Assembly (NCBI GenBank): GCA_021464415.1
Contig: CM038469.1
Location: forward strand, 28,699,736-28,763,735
DNA length: 64,000 nucleotides
From: Lonicera japonica
Lineage: Eukaryota > Streptophyta > Magnoliopsida > Dipsacales > Caprifoliaceae
Direction: 5' to 3'
Numbering within the stretch: position 1 is the stretch's first letter; each line of letters opens with the position of its first letter. The notes under the pieces are model-generated. The model was not told the DNA's origin, did not search any database, and saw only the letters and a list, made by a program, of their open reading frames with translations. The position numbers and the translations under genes were made by a program. This document shows positions 21,954 through 34,600 of the stretch, one piece after another.

Positions 21954-24900
21954 CATAAATTTTGTTTCTTATATGCCTAATGGCATATATGGTAAAGTTT
22001 CATCATATATTATTTTTAGAATATAGAGTAGATGTAGCATGAATGGGTATATATAACTTGTAAATTATGTCAATTATAAAACACACAAAAATCCTTATTA
22101 TTAAGAGCAACATAATTGCACGTGAAGAGCAGGAGGTGCCAAGACTTGAACCTTTGACATTCCAAAGAACCAAGCTCTGATACCATGTAAATAATTATCT
22201 CTCCCAAAAGCTTAAGTTATTAGAAAAAGGAACCGCAATGAATATCATGCTTAACACTTGTAAACCCAACCCCCCCCCCCCCCCCCAAACAGTCCAATTT
22301 ATATAAATGCGAGATTAATTTTTCCTAATGTTTTTATAGTTATTAGATTCGCCCCTGTTTAGGAGAATCTCAAGAAACTATATTAAAACTAGGGGTCAAA
22401 TCATATGATTACAAACATTAGACATTGCTCTATGTTTTAGCATAATTTTTTTTGAAAATTTCTTGCATGCAAATAACAAAATCTGATAATTTATGAGAAC
22501 AAGGGAGTATGTCTTAGTGTTCCTTAAAAACATGATGCAAAGCAACAAAAAAGTCATTTGTATTTCTCTGAATATTTTACAAGTTTTTTTTTCCCTTATG
22601 AGAATATTGATAGGAGAGGGGCAGATTCAAAATCAAGACGTCTTATTAGTCGGGAGTGAATTTTAACCACTAAGGTAGTTCTAGTGGTTTGAAGTAGTTG
22701 CTCATTTTAGACCACTTCCAACTATCTACAGGAAAACGACCACTGCCTTAGGACTGGGCTTCACTCGATACTGGAAGAGGGAAAGTCAGAGGTGAGAATC
22801 ACTGACAATTTGGTTAAATAGTACATTCTTAGGTTACAAGTGCAATGTGTTGTACACGTGTTTTGTCAATTGCCTACTTGATTTAATAGTTAGTCTTACA
22901 ACATGATCATGATACCACCCCTACATATATAATACATATACATCCCGCCTCTGCATATATAATATATACTTATGTATGTATGCATGTAAATAGAGATTTA
23001 TAAAAAGTAGAATAAATGATACCAGAAGCCCTTAGGCATGTATTAGGATATTAATTTAATACCAATACCTTATTTGATTTATGCAGTATTAATATTGAAA
23101 TATCACATACTGATGGTGCCAAATATACATGTACATATCTATACGGGGCTGACTTGGGCCTGAGCCCAGAGGGCTCCAGCCCTGAGTAAAAAAATCAATT
23201 ACCTATTAGCAAGTATATATATATATATATATATAAACTTATAACTCAGCCTACTATTAGCCCACCCCACTACAGCCCACCCAAACCAGTGACCAACCTA
23301 GCCTAACCTCAAAATACAAAAAGAAAGGGTCAGGTGGCCCACAAATCTTTTTCCTTTCTGAAGTTAGTGGTCCAGTTATAACATTAATACAGAAAATGAG
23401 AAATAATTATATATAAATATATTTAAAAGCTGGCATGTCAACGCATCAATGTCCTACTTCTCCCAACTCTTTATCCCCCTCCCCCTCCCACTCCCACTCC
23501 CACCCCTTACTCGAGTAGGATTTTGTTGACTCTACCCTATCTCTATTCTCTCTCTCAAATTTTATGCCTAGTGTTAATATGGTAATGTTTTATGCCTAGT
23601 GTTAAAAGAAAGGGTCAGGTGGCCCATAAATTTTGTTTCTTATATGCCTAATGGCATATATGGTAAAGTTTCATCGTATATTATTTTTAGAATATAGAGT
23701 AGATGTAGCATGAATGGGTATATATAACTTGTAAATGATGTCAATTATAAAACACACAAAAATCCTTATTATTAAGAGCAACATACTTGCACGTGAAGAG
23801 CAGGAGGTGCCAAGACTTGAACCTTTGACCTCCCAAAGAACCAAGCTCTGATACCATGTAAATAATTATCTCTCCCAAAAGCTTAAGTTATTAGAAAAAG
23901 GAACCGCAATGAATATCATGCTTAACACTTGTAAACCCAACCCCCCCAAACAGTCCAATTTATATAAATGCGAGATTAATTTTTCCTAATGTTTTTATAG
24001 TTATTAGATTCGCCCCTGTTTAGGAGAATCTCAAGAAACTATATTAAAACTAGGGGTCAAATCATATGATTACAAACATTAGACATTGCTCTCTGTTTTA
24101 GCATAATTTTTTTTGAAAATTTCTTGCATGCAAATAACAAAATCCGATAATTTATGAGAACAAGGGAGTATGTCTTAGTGTTCCTTAAAAACATGATGCA
24201 AAGCAACAAAAAAGTCATTTGTATTTCTCTGAATATTTTACAAGTTTTTTTTTTCCCTTATGAGAATATTGATAGGAAAGGGGCAGATTCAAAATCAAGA
24301 CGTCTTATTAGTCGGGAGTGAATTTTAACCACTAAGGTAGTTCTAGTGGTTTGAAGTAGTTGCTCATTTTAGACCACTTCCAACTATCTACAGGAAAACG
24401 ACCACTGCCTTAGGACTCGGCTTCACTCGATACTGGAAGAGGGAAAGTCAGAGGTGAGAATCACTGACAATTTGGTTAAATAGTACATTCTTAGGTTACA
24501 AGTGCAATGTGTTGTACACGTGTTTTGTCAATTGCCTACTTGATTTAATAGTTAGTCTTACAACATGATCATGATACCACCCCTACATATATAATACATA
24601 TACATCCCGCCTCTGCATATATAATATATACTTATGTATGTATGCATGCATGTAAATAGAGATTTATACAAAGTAGAATAAATGATACCAGAAGTCCTTA
24701 GGCCTGTATTATGATATTAATTTAATACCAATACTTTATTTGATTTATGCAATATTAATATTGAGATATTCCATACTGATGGCGCCAAATATACATGTAC
24801 ATATCTATAAGGGGCTGACTTGGGCCTGAGCTAAGAGGGCTCCAGCCCTGAGTAAAAAAATCAATTACCTATTAGCAAGTATATATATGTATATATAAAC

Positions 24901-25241
24901 TTATAACTCAGCCTACTATTAGCCCACCCCACTACAGCCCACCCAAACCAGTGACCAACCTAGCCTAACCTCAAAATACAAAAAGAATGGGTCAGGTGGC
25001 CCACAACTCTTTTTCCTTTCTGAAGTTTGCGGCCCAGTTATAACATTAATAAAGAAAATGAGAAATAATATATATAAATATATTTAAAAGCTGGCCCGTC
25101 AACGCGTCACTGCCCGACTTCTCCCAACTCTTTATCCCCCTCCTCCTCCCACTCGTTACTCGAGTAAGAATTTGTTGACCCTACCCTATCTTTATTCTCC
25201 ATCTCAAATTTTATGCCTAGTATTAATATGGTAATGTTTTA
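21954..25241. repeat. 1.67-kb tandem duplication
   Basis: CATAAATTTTGTTTCTTATA begins both copies (21954 and 23625, offset 1671 bp); copies run to about 23594 and 25241, each ending near ATGGTAATGTTTTAT. They are very similar but differ in a poly-C run (C17 at 22270-22286 against C7 at 23941-23947), TA-repeat length and scattered substitutions that increase toward the right end. Each copy holds, on the minus strand, a primer-binding-site-like TGGTATCAGAGC (complement of 22174-22185 and 23845-23856) and a B-box-like GGTTCAAGTCTTGGC. No gene recognised. Confidence 0.88.
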
Positions 25242-25587
25242 TATATACCCTTAGCATTTTGTCCGCGAGTAGGAGTTTCATTTTGATTTAGTATTTATTT
25301 TTTTTTAATTTAAATAGATGTTGCAAAATAAAATAAGTATAGTATATTAATTAAGTTTGGAAAAAAAAACTAACACTGTCGATTTGATACATTTCAAAAA
25401 TAAATAGAAAATTCTTGCTTCATTACTCTCTTATTCGTACGGTCTCCCAAACATTATATTCTCTCCTTCTCTTTAATACTCTTTCAAAACTCGTAACCAA
25501 CCAACAATTTCATCTTCTTCTTTGCCTTCTTCAACTTTCATTGAGATAAGTGTGTCTTGGTTGCTTTAAAGCTATAGAATGCCATTG
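25242..25587. other. Intergenic stretch, nothing recognised
   Basis: AT-rich, with no coding or repeat signal beyond an A-run near 25360. Confidence 0.5.
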
Positions 25588-25595
25588 TAACAAAC

Positions 25596-26086
25596 TAGAT
25601 TTGGTAAAACAGCACCCGACACGATAACAGGACACGAACCAACACGAAATTCTAAATTAATAGGTGAAACCTTAACAATTTCAGGTTGTATTAATATTGA
25701 CCCGATAAAATATGATAAGTTAATGGGTTGGGTTAGTTAATATTCGTTGACACGATAATAACATGTTCATAATATACATAGTAGTTGTATAAGATTATAT
25801 ATGTATATTTTTATTATAAATGTATATGATTTGTATAAGAATTACACATTTAATTGTTAATTTAAAGTTAGCTTACAATATATACATTTAATATTATATA
25901 TACAAACAATTTTTTTATTATATATGTCTTAACGGAAAATAACGAGAGTCGTGTCGGGTAATTCGTTAAAACAAGAAACGACAACACTCGATAGAAAAGT
26001 ACCCCATTTAGATCCGAAATGATAACACCCAAAACACGATAAAAACCGACACAAACACAACCCGAACCGACCCATTGCCAGGTCTA
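25596..26086. mobile_element. hAT-type MITE with 8-bp target duplication
   Basis: The 491-bp element starts TAGATTTGG and ends CCAGGTCTA. It is flanked by TAACAAAC (25588-25595) and TAGCAAAC (26087-26094), an 8-bp duplication with one later change. The subterminal parts carry CACGATAACAGGACACGAAC-like sequence at the left and related sequence on the opposite strand at the right. No coding capacity. TAGACCTGG-type ends with 8-bp duplications fit hAT MITEs. Confidence 0.78.
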
Positions 26087-26094
26087 TAGCAAAC

Positions 26095-26985
26095 CAACAT
26101 CTTTTTCTGAACTAATTCAAAATCAATTATTTTAAGGGCCACTAATATTTACAAAAATGGCATAATTATATTTTACTAGCTTAATTGAAAACAACGTGAA
26201 AATTGCCTCCACAATCTAAACCAAATGATTCCTTTATTTTTTTTTTTTTTTTTTAATTTATTACAACATTTTGTCATAGTTCAACTCATTCCCATCGAAA
26301 AATTATGTGTCAGCCCCTATATCTATATAAAATACTCCCGAGTGAAATGCATGTTATCTGCACATGAACAATTCGGTTAATATTGTGACTGCAAAATGTG
26401 ACGGAAGGGTTTTTGGTGTTCTGATTGAATAATTTAATAATTCAATTAACTCAAACTTGAATTTAAGGGTTAAGTTAGAAGTTGGTGTACGATTTCAGAG
26501 TTTCACGTATTATTTACTCAATAAAATATAAACTACCATAAATTAAAATATCTAGGAATTTGTGTGCATTCACAATCAGGTGGTTTGAAAAACGATAGAG
26601 CCAAGTGTCTGCTGCTTTTTGCTCTGCCTAAAAGGTTCGGGACGTGTAGAATTGGACCGCTTATATCTATATCAAAAGAAAAGTTTTGAGACCACATAGG
26701 TCGGAAATTCAGACTTAAAAGATTGCAATAACTATAGCTTCTTTTATAATTATATTTAAGTTAAGAATATTTAATTATTTTAAATTACATAATTTTTTTT
26801 TTTCATAATTTGTTTTAGTCACAGGGATAATGTTCAAAAAAAAATTCAATAAAAAAATACACCCCTTATTTTTGAATGATCAATTATACCCTTATTACAA
26901 TTTTTTATTTTTTTATTACTATTGGAAGTCGTTAAGTTTCACCAACTACTTCCGCCACCACCACTACCAGAGCTCTGGCAAGAAT
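26095..26985. other. Intergenic stretch, no gene recognised
   Basis: AT-rich, with a long T run near 26239-26254. About 26940-26980 (CCACCACCACTACCAGAGCT) pairs imperfectly with 27468-27512 and may be the left arm of a foldback structure around the array that follows. Confidence 0.5.
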
Positions 26986-26987
26986 TT

Positions 26988-27445
26988 TTGTATAGTGTAA
27001 AAATAAATTTGCACTCAAATTTATTTCTTTAATTGTTTGTAAATTTAGTGCAAAAATGATTTATGCAAAAATTTATATCTTAATTTGTCTATGGATTGGT
27101 GCAAAGATATATTTGCAGTAAAATTTATAACGTTATTTGTTTGCGGATTTAGTGCAAAAACAGTTTTGCACAAAAAATATATCATGAATTGCTTGAGAAT
27201 TTAGTTCAAAAACATATTTGAACTAAAATATGTATCATTTGTTACTTGCGGAATTAGTGGAAAAGCAAATTTGCACTAAAATATGTATTATTGATTGATT
27301 GCGGATTTAGTACAAAAACAAATTTGTACTAAAAATATATTATGAGTTGCTTTAGAATTTAGTCCAAAAACATATTTTCATTGAAATATGTATCATTTTT
27401 TCCTTGTGGATTTAGTGCAAAAACAGATTTGCAGTATCTATATTG
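26988..27445. repeat. Tandem array of hairpin-forming units (about 65 bp)
   Basis: Seven or so diverged units each read roughly GCGGATTTAGTGCAAAAACA, then TTTGCACTAAAATATGTATC and a spacer with TTG. Inside a unit TTAGTGCAAA pairs with TTTGCACTAA, and substitutions in one arm are often mirrored in the other (TTAGTACAAA with TTTGTACTAA near 27307-27333). Flanking arms rich in CCACCACC/GGTGGTGG lie at about 26945 and 27495. Confidence 0.7.
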
Positions 27446-27649
27446 AAGTTTCAGTAAAATTATATGGAACTCCAGAGTGGGGATAGTAGTGATGGTGGTG
27501 GCCAGTGCCCAGTGGTGATTAATTTATTTTTAGGAAAAATTAAAAAAAATTGATAAAGAGTATTTTAAGTAAAGACAAATGAATGCCCTTATATTAGAAT
27601 AAAAATATAAGATATCTTTTCCTTAAATATAATTATAAACCCGTTGTCT
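27446..27649. other. Right flank of the hairpin array
   Basis: Contains GATGGTGGTGGCC (about 27491-27503), which pairs with the CCACCACC-rich left flank. Otherwise AT-rich and without coding signal. Confidence 0.5.
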
Positions 27650-29029
27650 CATGACTATAAATAATCTTCTAAACGTTCTTGCTAAATATGAAATTCAGCC
27701 CAAAGACTATTATAAAATCCAAAAAACAGCTCTAATATTTGCATCTAACGAGAGCAATATATATCAGAACTAATATATTTTAAGTGAAAACTTAGAAGCC
27801 TAGAAGTATAACCTTAATTCTTTCTCCCATTGTAGTTATAAATAATTCTTATCTACAAGTTTTACCACTTATTCTTACCGGTGTATTAAATGGATTGTAC
27901 CCTTATTATATTTTATGAAAATACAACTAATATAATGCACTGGTAAAAATAGTGGTAAGATTTGCAAATAAGTATAACATTATTCTTAATATAATGAGTA
28001 ATGGACTAGCATGGTATGAAAATGCGACTTCTCGAACTTGAAAGTACTTAGATTTGAGTCTTATATGATGAACCAAAAATAAATTAATCATAAATATAAG
28101 AATTTTCATTAACTATCATGGCCTTTTTGGTTCTTTTTGTGACGCTACCATCAATAGTTGATAAATTTGAAACCAAAAGTATTATTATTGTTCTTAAGTA
28201 GAAAACTATATGCATTGGTTTAGCTGATTTATTTATTTATTTTTCAGAATTTGAAACAAAAGTAATGGAATACACAGCTAGAAAAACCTTTGTTTTGGAG
28301 CTTTATGTATGTTAGTATGTATGGCATATTGAAAACAGAAAAGCCAAAAAAGAAAAAAAAAATGTAAATCTGAACAGAATTTGCAACTTTTGGCTTGAAT
28401 GCCTATTTTAAAAATAAATTTTAGCTTCCTTTTAAAAAACACTAATCAAGGATTATAATTAAATTTTTAATAGAAAATAATAATAATAACAATGGACTAA
28501 ACAAATGGCGTAACTCCCTCAACATTAGGATTTGAAAGTGCTTAAAGTTTGATACTTCGAGCCTTTTGAAAAATTTGTTTTTTGCTTTAAATTCGCCGGG
28601 TCTTGAGATATACTCCATTTTTAATTATATGGTGAAACTCGTCTCCTTAGTTATACTCCAACTTGTTTTCTCTTTAGATCGAAACTTGCCTTTAGTTTAT
28701 GAGATATAATGTATTTTAGTTACATGGTAACTCGTTATAATCTATTTTTCCGTTAAACAACCTTAATTTTAATACTGTAACTTCTTAATTACAGGAGAAA
28801 TGCATTTGGCCTTAAACTAAAAGTTTTCTTTTCTTGATCTATCAGAGTAACAACAGAAAGAAGGAGATTAGATCCTAACAAGTGCATGGGTTAAAATCCT
28901 AAAAAAATGGGATCATAAGTCCTTTGGCTCATCTTAATGAAAAAAAAATCATCACTTTAGTACTTGAACTAGATTCCACGAGAAAGAATTGGATCGAAAA
29001 AGTAATAAAGAAGAATTAAGTCTGGTCTA

Positions 29030-29165
29030 AATTTCAGCTCAAGTGGTCAAAAGCGGGATTACAATCACATAGAGCGCACAAGTTCAAATCCCATCCCTCT
29101 TCTTGCTTTCCCTTGAACCACCAAGATCTATTATCTATTGCTTGTGTCAAAAAAAAATAAAAAAT
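29030..29165 (+). mobile_element. tRNA-derived SINE
   Basis: A-box-like TCAGCTCAAGTGG (29034-29046) and B-box-like AGTTCAAATCCC (29081-29092) are followed by a pyrimidine-rich body and an A-rich tail (29149-29165). This is the order and spacing of a plant tRNA-derived SINE. A diverged repeat of the tail region follows at about 29185-29225. Confidence 0.6.
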
Positions 29166-29869
29166 TAATTGAGAACCAATATTAGCTCTATTATCTATTA
29201 CGTGTGTAAAAAATAAATAAATTTCAGAACCAATGTTAGTTCTTTCTAATGTACAAGCCAAAGTAGTCTTTACGGCTGATATGAACCATAATTCCTGCAG
29301 GTCTAGCATTTCTATGAAATATATTTTGTAGGCACAATACTGACCCCAAATTTTATACTCAGACAGGCTTTAATTGTAGAGGAAAATTGAGAATTGTACA
29401 TTGCAATGACTAAATAATCTTCAAAAAATTCTTGCCAAATATGAAGTTCAGCCCAAGACTATTATAAAATCCTAAAAATTGCTATAATATCTGCATCTAA
29501 ACAGATCAATACATACTATAACTAATTTATTTTAAGTGAAAACTTATTGTTTTTCTTTTCACAAAAAGTGAAAACTTCGAAGCTTAGTAAGTATAGCCTC
29601 AATTCTTCCTCCACTTCATAATACGTAACTGTGTAGTCATTATTTATCAGTGATGGACTAGCATATATAATATAAAAAGGCGTCCTCTCCAACTTGAGAA
29701 TATCTTAGTTTGAGTCTCATTTGATGAATCAAAAATAAATTAATCAAAAATATAAGAATTTCCATCAACTATCATGACCTTTTTGTTTCTTTTGTGACAA
29801 CTATCAATAATTGATACATTTGAAACCAAATGTATTACTTTTGTTGTTCTTAATTAGAAATTATATGCA

Positions 29870-30011
29870 GTCAACAGTCTTTTAACCCGCTGGCATCCTT
29901 CTTGTCCTCTTAACAAAGAAGTCTTGGGTTCGACCCGACCCACATGGATGTGGTTGTCAAATCATGTTTGTCTTGTGAATTCATAATTATGTCAAACTAA
30001 AACAAAATTAT
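29870..30011 (+). mobile_element. SINE with target duplication and preserved empty site
   Basis: A 142-bp insertion carries GCTGGCATCC and then TTGGGTTCGACCC, A- and B-box-like motifs, and ends in an A-rich tail. It is bounded by AAATTATATGCA (29858-29869) and AAACTACGTGCA (30012-30023), about 12 bp. The sister copy of the tandem duplication has the uninterrupted site AAACTATATGCA at 28203-28214, which shows directly that the 142 bp were inserted. Confidence 0.75.
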
Positions 30012-30880
30012 AAACTACGTGCATTGGATTAGCTGATTTTTATTTTTATTTTCAAAATTTGAAACAAAAGTAACGGAATACACAAAAGAACCTTTGTTGG
30101 ATCTTTAATGGGGCCACAATTTGTGTTTACGGGTCATGTTTTTGTCTAACTAAACCAAACTTGACTAGAAAACCGAAAATATGATCACGACATGATACGA
30201 TAACATGACACAACCCAACATACACAATTACAAAATTTTGGGCCAATTTCGTTTTGTTTCATGATATGTTTACTTGTTTGTTTTAAAAGATGCCACCCAT
30301 TATTCTTTATGTATGTAGGGCTACATATTGCAAAATACTTATAAATGGTTGGTGTTGAATATGGGTGCTTGCAAATTAATATATGTTTCAAATATCAAAA
30401 ACATAAATAAGGAGACCGGAGTATAGAAAAAAAAAAGGCAAAAAAAAATAAAATTGTAAATCTGAACAGAATTTGCAACTTTTGGCTTGAAAACAACTAA
30501 CACAATTGCCTATTTTAAATAAAAAAAGACTGATTTTAAAAATAAATTTTAGCTTCCTTTCAAAAAAACTCTAATCAAGGATTATAATTAAATTTTTAAT
30601 AGGAAATAATAACAACAATGGACTAAACAAATGGCATAACTCCCTCAACATTAGGATTTAAAAGTGCATTTTACAAAGTTAAAACTTTATATTTCGAGCT
30701 TTTTGAAAACTAGTTTTTGCTTTAAATTCACCCGGGCTTAAAATATATACTCTATTTTTAATTATGTGGTAGAACTCGCCTTCTTAATTATATTCCAAAT
30801 TACTTTCGCTTTATCGAAACTAACTTGCCTTATAGTTTCTTTTTCTTATTTTTTCGAAATATACTGTATTTTTATTTATA

Positions 30881-31545
30881 GATTATAGCTATGGCTGTGC
30901 ATGGATTCAAATCTGGCAAAATGCTGTTAGCGCGTTGGGTCTTATTAAACTAAAAGTTTATTGTTTGGGACAAAACTAAAACTTGATGCGCTGGAAAGAA
31001 AGATTTTATTTTGAGTGGTTTATGGAGAAAAACTGTGTCTGACTTTCTTTTAACTTTGCCAGCTAGGACTCAAAACATTCCCAACTCTTTGACTTTTGAC
31101 CCTACTTATTCAAAACTAATCAATCTTTCAAATGCTGTTTTAGTCATAAACCATTCACAGAGCTTCTCGTTAATTTAAGAACTGTCTATTTTAAAATATA
31201 AACAAATAAATGTTTTTATAAAATTTAGCAAAAATAATTTTTATAATAATTGAAACATTTTCACTAAAATTTATTAAAAAAATTTCAATTAAAAAAGACG
31301 TTTAAAGGAAATGACTTCCGATAAAATTTAATAGAGATAATCTAATTATTATAAATATACTTTTTATCAATTTTCATGAAAAATTACGTTATTTATGTTT
31401 CAAAATGAATGGTAGTTAAGGTAATTAACTTGTTCTTAACGAGTTAAGAAGGGTACTCCTCAACCCACTGCCACTTCTAGCAGTTAAGTACACTTTACAG
31501 TGAACTACTCAGAAAATTTAGCCCACATACAGACTAGCACCATTC
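30881..31545. other. Upstream region of NAP1
   Basis: AT-rich, with no gene or strong repeat recognised. Confidence 0.5.
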
Positions 31546-31554
31546 AAACCCTAA
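31546..31554 (+). promoter_or_regulatory. Telo-box AAACCCTAA
   Basis: AAACCCTAA lies about 110 bp upstream of the NAP1 start codon. Telo-boxes are common in promoters of plant genes active in dividing cells, which suits a histone chaperone. The function here is inferred from position alone. Confidence 0.5.
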
Positions 31555-31574
31555 ACCTACTACTTCCTCTCCAA

Positions 31575-31582
31575 TATATAGA
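31575..31582 (+). promoter_or_regulatory. Candidate TATA box of NAP1
   Basis: TATATAGA sits 83 bp before the start codon region, leaving room for a leader of about 60 nt. Other TA-rich stretches nearby (31590-31602) are alternatives. Confidence 0.45.
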
Positions 31583-31664
31583 TTATTATTATATATATGT
31601 ATAGATCTTGGTGGGTTACATTTGCATTTGGGTGAGTTGGAAAAAAAGTTTAACAAATACCCAT

Positions 31665-34600
31665 ATGATGAGTAATTCAAAGGATCAATTCCACATGGCT
31701 GATCTTCACTCTGCTCTTCTTCCTTCTGGTATTATAATTAATCCATTGTTTTTCTTTCTATTCAGTCTCTATACTTTTCATCATTTTCTTGATCTATGTT
31801 GTATCTACTTTTTGATTGTAGCTCTTAGTGCTGAGGATCGTGTAGATCTTGTCAATTCCATCAAGGTATCACATTATGTATATATTTGGTGTAAAGGATT
31901 CTTGGGTTTTGTTTAAAATGAAAATAATGTTTGTTTGTAATTTTTATTTTTTTGTTGGTGGAATTGGGGACAGAGTAAGCTTCATGATTTGGCGGGAGAT
32001 CATGCTGATTTTTTGGACACACTTTCACAAAATGTTAGGAACCGTGTTGATGTCCTCAGAGAGATTCAGGTTTAGTTCTTAAATATATATATACATATAT
32101 TAATGTTCAATTTTGATTCTTATAATGGGTTGGTTTTGATTTGAATTCCCTTGTGTTGAGTCTAAACATAGCATAGTTAGCAATAATAAGTATCCAAAAT
32201 GCTCATTGGCTTCAAATTTCATGGTTGATTCTCCTTTATTTTGTCATTTTTCTTAATAGATTGTGCTTGATGTGTTTTATACCATTTTTACCGAAATAAG
32301 TTTGGGGGAATACAGATCAATTTTCGATTTGTGATAGCCTTCTAGAATGGAAATATTTTACACACCGAAGCAAAATGATGGATATTACAAGGAAAAAACC
32401 AGTTGTGTAAGTGTGATTTTGTCCATGATAACCTGAATCACCCGTTCCCGCAGTTAAACAGAGCTAATGGTGTTTGTGTTCACCTCTTGATGCTGAACGG
32501 AAGACTATTCAGCATTAAGAGGTAATACCGTTGTTTGTTTTCTCACCTCTTAATGATAGATTAAGAGGCAAGCCACCTCCTGTATGATTAGTCATGACGA
32601 AATTTTATTCCAACGTTGCCTGTTTTCTTTTTATTGCTGAGATATTAATTGAGTGCTGTCCGGCAGGGTCAAAGGTCTGAACCATGTTGTTGTAATTAAA
32701 AAAATAAATAAAATAGAAGTCTAATGTCATGTATTCAGCATTCAGAGCAAATAAATTAGGATGGTGCTCTGTTTGCCATAGCTATTGAGTTTTATCATAT
32801 AACACTCTTCTGAACATTTATCTATATGCAAGTGAGATAGGCCCTTCTTGTTGCTCTTGAATTCTTCGTACGTGTTTTGCCTGGAAAAAATTAGGAATAC
32901 GAATAATACATATGCTTTCTTAATATAGAGTCAGCATGATGAACTGGAGGCAAAGTATATTGAAGAGAGGGCGGCATTGGAAGCGAAGTTTCAGAAGTTG
33001 TATGGTCCACTATACAAAAAGGTCTATGACTAGCCAATTATAGTGTTATTCTTTTCTTTTTTAGGAACCACGCGGTTCTGTAAACATTATTTACCTTTCT
33101 GGGTAGTCAATAGTGATATTGCCAAAGCATAAATAGCTTCTGCCAGAGCAATGCGTCATGCTTAAAGCATAATGTACAGCAACACAAGGCACTAATTGCT
33201 ATGGCATTGACCATTTCAGCTTTTAGTTTGATTTTATATTTTTCTTAATCACTTGCAGCGATTCGAGATTGTGAATGGTGTGGTTGAAGTTGCTGGAGTT
33301 TTAGAGAACCATAAAAATGATCAATCAATGACAGGTATTTTTGGCTAACAATTGGAGTGTTCTAAAACTCGGCCTAGGCAGGCCAGGAAGATTTTTTCAC
33401 TCCGTAAAATAATTTTTCTGTGTTTCATATATATATATGGGGATATTAGGTTGGAGAACTATTTGCCTTTTGAAGAAGTAAAGTTTGATTTCTTGCGGTA
33501 TTGTACTTCAGAAAAATAAATCAATAGAAAAGCTTATGAAGTATGAAGCACATTGGTTTCCACATTGGTAATCGCTTATTTTGTGTGTTTGATTGATGTA
33601 TAAACCATACATAATGTATTAATGTATTCATGCAGATAAAGGTGTGCCGAATTTCTGGCTCACTGCAATGAAGACTAATGAAGTACTAGCCGAGGAGGTA
33701 AGGGGATTTATCTTGCGCCATTGCTTCCACAAACCCCCCAACCCCCACATACACCCTCCCAAGTTAATTTAAGGGTGTGTTTGATAACTTTCTTTTCCCT
33801 GGAAATTATCCAGAACTTCATGTTTTCCATTTCCAGTAGTGTTTGATTGCCTTGTTTTTCATGGAAATTCCATCTTACAACTTGGTTTAGCCTAATTTAC
33901 TCAGTTTCAACATAATTCAAAACCAGCTTTATCCTAAGTTTTTGTGTTTTTCATGGAAAACATCCGATGGAATTCAATTCTTTTTCGTGTAAGTTATCGA
34001 ATGTACTCTTAACTGTTTACTGATTTCTAAATCCCAATTTTCTCGATTCAGATATCAGAGAGCGACGAAGGAGCTCTCCAGTATCTCAAAGATATTAAGT
34101 GGAGTAGGATTGATGGCTCCAAGGGCTTTAAGCTAGAGTTCTTCTTTGATTCAAATCCGTATTTTAAGAACACCGTATTGACAAAGACGTACCACATGAT
34201 TAACGAGGACGAACATATTTTAGAAAATTCAATAGGGTACTAATTTAGTATTGCTTAAGTGTTTTTTTTTTAAGCATTCTTAAGTTCCCCCTTAATTTGT
34301 ATTCATTTGGGTACCTTGCAGGACAGAGATTGAATGGTATCCAGGAAAAATCTTGACTGAGAAAATTCTTAAAAAGAAAGTTAAAAAAGGTTCCAAGAAT
34401 TTCAAGCCAATAATGAGATCCGAGGATTGTGAAAGTTTTTTCAACTTTTTTAGCCCGCCCCAAGTCCCCGTAAGTGATGACGATATTGATGAAGATATGG
34501 TAAGTTCCATATTCTTTTGTAAAAGGGAAACCATGTTAGCATTAATATATTACTCTGAGATTTCTGTTTAATTTTTGTGCTTATTGTGATATGATTTTTT

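Larger units (their letters stand above)
27650..30880. repeat. Diverged tandem duplication, copies of about 1.2-1.5 kb
   Basis: Blocks at about 27650-28830 recur in the same order at about 29410-30880: CAGCCCAAAGACTATTATAA, the CTTTTTG..TTCTTTTTGTGAC block (28122 and 29780), GAATTTGCAACTTTTGGCTT (28378 and 30470) and CCTCAACATTAGGATTT. Divergence and indels show it is old. The second copy contains a SINE absent from the first. Confidence 0.75.

Noticed and set aside
29870..30011. Possible functional tRNA gene (GGTTCGA-type B box)
   Set aside because: No complete cloverleaf or anticodon arm; the A-rich tail and target duplication show a SINE.
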